Notes under the pieces: generated by a model
Seen by the model: only the letters and a program-made list of their open reading frames with translations
Databases searched by the model: none
Told to the model about the DNA's origin: nothing
Program-made: the position numbers and the translations under genes
Source: Holophagaceae bacterium
GTDB lineage: Bacteria > Acidobacteriota > Holophagae > Holophagales > Holophagaceae
DNA: 8,907 nt
Direction of reading: 5' to 3'
Assembly (NCBI GenBank): GCA_025353305.1
Contig: JANXQX010000334.1
Span: forward strand, 1 to 8,907
Shown: piece after piece, positions 6,604 through 8,907 of the stretch
How positions within the stretch are numbered: position 1 is the stretch's first letter
Layout of the letters: each line of letters begins with the position of its first letter

Positions 6604-6640
6604 TGCATTCATCTGGAGCCGGCGTAGGGAATTGAACCCC
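6604..6640. repeat. Direct repeat copy 1: tRNA 3'-end fragment, probable old att site
   Basis: These 37 bases match 6805-6841 at 36 positions (T at 6625 against A at 6826). On the minus strand they read as a tRNA T-loop (TTCAATT), acceptor 3' strand (CGCCGGC), a T and CCA, then ten flanking bases. Identity stops right after the T-stem, so only the last third of the tRNA is present. It is a likely relic of an integration or deletion event at the same tRNA. Confidence 0.7.
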
Positions 6641-6664
6641 GCCTCCGGCCGCGTGCTGGCTGCG

Positions 6665-6712
6665 CACGGGCATCGCCTCCGGCGACCGCCCCGGGACGCT
6701 GCGCCCCCCGTG
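6665..6712. repeat. GC-rich nested inverted repeat between the two att copies
   Basis: CACGGG (6665-6670) pairs with CCCGTG (6707-6712), and inside lies the perfect hairpin TCGCC-TCC-GGCGA (6673-6685). The segment is far more GC-rich than its flanks. Its role is unknown; it may be leftover element DNA between the two tRNA-derived repeats. Confidence 0.4.
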
Positions 6713-6739
6713 GCTTGCCCTACCTGCGCGCCATCACGA

Positions 6740-6754
6740 TCGGGGGTTCAATTC
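6740..6754 (+). repeat. T-arm-like 15-mer in inverted orientation to the tRNA fragment
   Basis: TCGGGGGTTCAATTC here on the plus strand is identical to the minus-strand sequence at 6844-6830 within the tRNA-Thr fragment. Downstream bases end in ATGCCA but do not give a good T-stem or acceptor stem, and no tRNA 5' part precedes it. It looks like a third tRNA-derived core in the opposite orientation, or a chance likeness to the conserved T-loop. Confidence 0.45.
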
Positions 6755-6804
6755 TCGCATCCTATATGCCAGAAGCTGTGGGCTGAACGCTCGTTCCTCC
6801 CACA

Positions 6805-6841
6805 TGCATTCATCTGGAGCCGGCGAAGGGAATTGAACCCC
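6805..6841. repeat. Direct repeat copy 2: att core within the tRNA-Thr 3' half
   Basis: This is the second copy of the 37-base repeat, 201 bases to the right of the first. Here the tRNA similarity continues past the T-arm into the anticodon arm (to about 6864), and the integrase gene follows after 170 bases. This makes it the attachment site of the present element. Confidence 0.75.
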
Positions 6842-6864
6842 CGACCTGCTGATTACGAATCAGT
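6815..6864 (-). pseudogene. 3' half of tRNA-Thr(CGT), truncated at the anticodon stem
   Basis: Reading the minus strand from 6864: anticodon stem ACTGA, loop TTCGTAA with anticodon CGT, stem TCAGC, variable AGGTC, T-stem GGGGG, T-loop TTCAATT, T-stem CCCTT, acceptor CGCCGGC, T and encoded CCA ending at 6815. The anticodon CGT reads ACG, threonine. Upstream of the anticodon stem there is no D-arm and no matching acceptor 5' strand (GCCGGCG expected), so this half cannot make a tRNA. The first anticodon-stem pair is also broken (A opposite C). This is the usual scar left where a tyrosine integrase has inserted DNA into a tRNA 3' end. Confidence 0.82.
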
Positions 6865-6973
6865 TTTTATGGCCTACGGGGGAATTCGTGGAAATTCGAC
6901 GGAGTGCTTTGTAATGCAGTGGTAGCAAGCTTATTCATTGGGTCCATTGCGCGGTTGGATACGATGACTTACG

Positions 6974-7019
6974 TTTGAATTCTCCGTTGCACCGTTGCAC
7001 TACCGTTGCACGATTCAAA
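6974..7019. promoter_or_regulatory. Three CCGTTGCAC iterons enclosed by a 7-bp inverted repeat upstream of the integrase
   Basis: CCGTTGCAC occurs at 6984-6992, 6992-7000 and 7003-7011. The flanks TTTGAAT (6974-6980) and ATTCAAA (7013-7019) are perfect reverse complements. The cluster ends three bases before the AGGAGG of the integrase. It could be arm-type binding sites for the integrase or an excisionase, or an operator controlling int. The sequence pattern is certain; the role is inference. Confidence 0.6.
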
Positions 7020-7034
7020 ATCAGGAGGTCGGCC

Positions 7035-8219
7035 ATGGCAGTCCAGAAACTCACGAAACGGGCCATTGAAGCGGCTAGTCCAGGTCAAGGGAAGCGGGCC
7101 TTGCTTTGGGATTCTGAAGTGAAGGGTTTGGGCATCCGCTGCATCGGGAACGGCTCCAAGACCTTTCTGCTGAAATTCGAGCGGCGCGGGCAGGCCACCT
7201 GGCTAACGCTTGGAGCTTTCGGCCCCTTGACCGTGGATGCCGCCCGCAAGCTGGCCGCAAAAAAGCTGGGAGAACTGGCTTCAGGCAAAGACTTGGCGGC
7301 GGAACGCGGGGCCTGGAAAGTAGATCCCACCGTGGCCGATGTAGCGGAAAGGTTCTTAGCGGAGCATGTCACGCCGAAATTGAAGCCCACAACGGCCCAT
7401 GAATACCGCAGAGAGTTGGACGTCATCATCCTTCCCGCCATCGGCAAGCTGAGAGTGACCTCCGTAAAGACAACGGACATTACACGGATTCACCATAAGC
7501 TCACGGAAACGCCAGTCCTCTCAAACAGAGTCCATGCCCTTCTGTCCAAGCTGTTCAATGCCGTTGAACGCTGGGGTCTTCGTCCTCACGGATCGAACCC
7601 AACCCTGGGTCATGAGAAATACCGCGAGGCTTCCAGGGAACGGTTCCTTTCAGATGATGAACTGGAGCGGCTGGGAGTGATTCTGGATCAGTCCGAGTCA
7701 GACTTCTCCGAATCCCCCGTGGTCTGTAATGCCATCCGGTTTCTGCTGGTTTCAGGTTGGAGGCTAAACGAGGCGCTGAAGCTGAAATGGTCCGACCTGG
7801 ATCTGAAAGCCGGGCTCGTGAGGCTTCCAGACACCAAAAGCGGCGCGGCCACCATTGACGTGAACCCGGCCATGGCCACGATCCTCGAAGCGATGCGGGG
7901 CCATCAAGTTCTTGGGAACCCCTACGTGTTCACCGGAAAGGAACAGGGCGGATATCTCGTGAATCTCCGCAAGCCCTGGATGCGGATCTGCGACAAGGCC
8001 GGAATCCACGGCGTTCGCCTGCATGACCTCCGCCGGACCTTCGGAACCCTTGGTGCGGGAGAAGCAGGGTTGAGCCATGAAACCATCGGGAAAGTCCTGC
8101 GGCACAAGCAAACCAGCACCACGGCCATTTATGCGCGATTGGCGGGAACCGCCCGCAAGGCAGCGAGTGAAAAGATTGGGGACGTGGTGGCGCGCAAGCT
8201 GAAGGGTAAGGGCGCATAA
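7035..8219 (+). CDS. int: Tyrosine recombinase / P4-type integrase with DUF4102-like arm-binding domain
   Basis: This 394-residue protein is the usual length for P4-type integrases. Residues about 1-85 form the DUF4102-like arm-type DNA-binding domain ('LTKRAIEAASPGQGKR', 'GLGIRC', 'WLTLGAFGPLTVDAAR'). Residues about 95-195 are the core-binding domain. The catalytic domain has the full set: Arg243 in SGWRLNEAL, Lys268 in DTKSG, His330 and Arg333 in LHDLRRTFGT, His357 in LRHK (Arg replaces the common Gly), and the nucleophile Tyr366 in TTAIYARL. It should cut and rejoin DNA at the tRNA-Thr core next door. The ATG at 7035 has AGGAGG six bases upstream; a TTG at 6975 would start inside the iteron cluster. 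It reads away from the att site into the element, and hicB starts 22 bases after its stop. It appears intact and probably active. Confidence 0.96.
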   Translation: MAVQKLTKRAIEAASPGQGKRALLWDSEVKGLGIRCIGNGSKTFLLKFERRGQATWLTLGAFGPLTVDAARKLAAKKLGELASGKDLAAERGAWKVDPTVADVAERFLAEHVTPKLKPTTAHEYRRELDVIILPAIGKLRVTSVKTTDITRIHHKLTETPVLSNRVHALLSKLFNAVERWGLRPHGSNPTLGHEKYREASRERFLSDDELERLGVILDQSESDFSESPVVCNAIRFLLVSGWRLNEALKLKWSDLDLKAGLVRLPDTKSGAATIDVNPAMATILEAMRGHQVLGNPYVFTGKEQGGYLVNLRKPWMRICDKAGIHGVRLHDLRRTFGTLGAGEAGLSHETIGKVLRHKQTSTTAIYARLAGTARKAASEKIGDVVARKLKGKGA

Positions 8220-8241
8220 TAGAGAGGATCGAGGTCGGACC

Positions 8242-8445
8242 ATGAAACTGCGGGTCATCATTCACGAAGCGGAAGAAGGCGGATTCTGGGCTGAAGTCCC
8301 GGCCCTTCCAGGGTGTGTCACTGAGGGTGAAACCATGGAGGAGGTCAAGGCGAACCTCAATGAGGCCATTGAGGGCTGGCTGGAAGCCTCTGAATCCCAG
8401 GCCGGCCCTATGGAGAAGGGCATCGAGCTGGAACTGGCGGTGTGA
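8242..8445 (+). CDS. hicB: HicB-like antitoxin, short form
   Basis: The 67-residue protein is the partial RNase-H-like fold of HicB antitoxins: a first strand 'MKLRVIIHEAEEGGFWAEV', the hallmark PALPGCVTEGET turn, and the helix 'MEEVKANLNEAIEGWLEA'. HicB binds and blocks the HicA RNase. This one ends soon after the first helix and lacks the ribbon-helix-helix or HTH tail that many HicB proteins use to repress their own promoter, so autoregulation may be weak or rely on other proteins. GAGG lies seven bases before the ATG. The gene starts 22 bases after int and overlaps hicA by four bases (GTGA), so int-hicB-hicA may be one transcript. Confidence 0.9.
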   Translation: MKLRVIIHEAEEGGFWAEVPALPGCVTEGETMEEVKANLNEAIEGWLEASESQAGPMEKGIELELAV

Positions 8446-8642
8446 CGCCGCCCAGCGGATCGGACTTCATCCGCTTCCTGGAGGCCCACGGATGGAAGCT
8501 GGAGAGAATCAAAGGAAGCCACCACGTCATGGGGAAGGCGGGGGAGCGCGCCAAGCTGACCATCCCAGTCCACGGAAATCATCCCCTCAAGGTGGGAACG
8601 TTTCGGACCCTACTGAAACTGGCGGGGTTGAGCTGGCCCTGA
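8442..8642 (+). CDS. hicA: HicA-like mRNA interferase toxin
   Basis: The 66-residue protein matches the small dsRBD-like HicA/YcfA toxins: an N-terminal helix ending in 'FLEAHGWKLERIKGSHHVM' with the key GSH motif (His27, the predicted catalytic residue, followed by His28), then 'LTIPVHGNHPLKVGTFRTLL', the usual proline, HG and K-G-T-x-x-x-[IL] signature. HicA cleaves mRNA and stops growth when HicB is lost. The start is GTG at 8442, overlapping the hicB stop in GTGA, which implies translational coupling and antitoxin-first expression. In the best-known E. coli locus the order is reversed, hicA before hicB. On this element the pair probably promotes maintenance after integration. Confidence 0.92.
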   Translation: MTPPSGSDFIRFLEAHGWKLERIKGSHHVMGKAGERAKLTIPVHGNHPLKVGTFRTLLKLAGLSWP

Positions 8643-8907
8643 GACATGCCATCGAACTTCTGAATCTTCCTGAATGGGAGAGGAACGCGAAGGCCTGGGC
8701 CAACAAGGTGCGAATCCCGAGTCGAATTACCTCCCACGCCGCCCAACATGCTTGGCAGTTAGATTCACCCCATAATCTTTCAATTCCGGGGGAACCGATA
8801 AGAGGCCCCCGTTTTGAATACCGCGATTGGAAGGAATATTTCGCAGGTGTCCCCCAGCCGGTATTTATCAATGCGGCTTGCTTCGCCCTAAACCCATTCC
8901 GGCCTGT
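8642..8907 (+). CDS. Partial open frame at the right edge, hypothetical, start unclear
   Basis: After the hicA stop, the frame containing codon 8642 stays open to the window edge, giving about 88 residues such as 'HAIELLNLPEWERNAKAWAN' and 'GPRFEYRDWKEYFAGVPQP'. The residue mix looks protein-like, and the opposite strand over the same bases is less so. No good start exists: the nearest in-frame ATG is at 8492, deep in hicA; a GTG at 8708 lacks a ribosome site; CTG codons at 8633 and 8639 are possible. It may be a cargo gene with an odd start, or a gene that lost its 5' end when hicBA moved in. No family is recognised. Confidence 0.35.

Larger units (their letters stand above)
6815..8907. mobile_element. 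One end of an integrative element inserted in tRNA-Thr; other end beyond the window
   Basis: A tRNA 3' half at the boundary, a tyrosine integrase with the P4-type N-terminal domain, and a toxin-antitoxin pair follow in order. Because the tRNA fragment is on the minus strand with its 3' end to the left, host DNA lies left and the element extends right past the window edge. An intact tRNA-Thr(CGT), rebuilt from the element's own 3' half, is expected at the far end. No transfer, capsid or replication gene is visible, so phage, ICE and satellite cannot be told apart. Confidence 0.65.

Noticed and set aside
6527..6925. Plus-strand 132-residue frame containing the phrase SRRRELNPRPADYES
   Set aside because: This is the well-known spurious peptide made by translating a tRNA antisense; it spans the tRNA-Thr fragment and both att repeats and has no ribosome site.
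6974..7019. CRISPR-like array
   Set aside because: The 9-base units are too short, too few and too closely spaced, and no cas gene is present.
8587..8871. Minus-strand 94-residue frame at the right edge
   Set aside because: It has no ribosome site and is antisense to the hicA end and a more protein-like plus frame.

Overview
The window looks like a GC-rich Gram-negative chromosome. Genes are closely packed, Shine-Dalgarno sites are strong, GTG starts are used, and there are Sec and lipoprotein signal peptides. Gene style and the intergenic 'AATCTGTGTGAATCTGTGG'-type spacer would fit an acidobacterium of the Holophaga/Geothrix kind, but that is a weak guess made without any search. The left three quarters read as resident chromosome. 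The right quarter (from about 6.8 kb) reads as one end of an integrated mobile element.

Region 1 (82-1832) is a divergent pair. On the minus strand lies a PLP-dependent cystathionine gamma-synthase/methionine gamma-lyase family enzyme. On the plus strand lies an Lrp/AsnC-family regulator. They share an 86-base spacer containing an ATTCGG/CCGAAT inverted repeat. The layout matches the known mdeA-mdeR arrangement of Pseudomonas putida, so control of sulfur amino-acid metabolism by the neighbouring regulator is likely.

Region 2 (1867-5097, minus strand) is a tightly coupled operon read right to left: a small FHA-domain protein, an ankyrin-repeat lipoprotein, a 204-residue protein and a 444-residue helical protein. 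The last two I do not recognise beyond loose impressions. Stop and start codons overlap or nearly touch at the downstream junctions. The FHA gene appears to lose frame near its 3' end. A well-coded tail continues in another frame up to the ribosome binding site of the ankyrin gene, so the FHA protein is either frameshifted or followed by a coupled 25-residue micro-ORF.

Region 3 (5098-5665) has no convincing gene. It holds two nested hairpins bracketed by an imperfect inverted repeat. Region 4 (5666-6314) is a lone secreted protein of unknown function with a strong ribosome binding site and a perfect 10-bp terminator stem.

Region 5 (6604-8907) is the mobile part. It contains a 37-bp direct repeat made of the 3' end of a tRNA, the 3' half of a tRNA-Thr(CGT) gene with no 5' half, and a third T-arm-like copy in the opposite orientation. 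A cluster of three CCGTTGCAC iterons sits inside an inverted repeat. These are followed by a complete P4-type tyrosine integrase, a hicB-hicA toxin-antitoxin pair and an open frame that runs off the right edge. The geometry predicts that the element extends to the right and that an intact tRNA-Thr lies at its far end.
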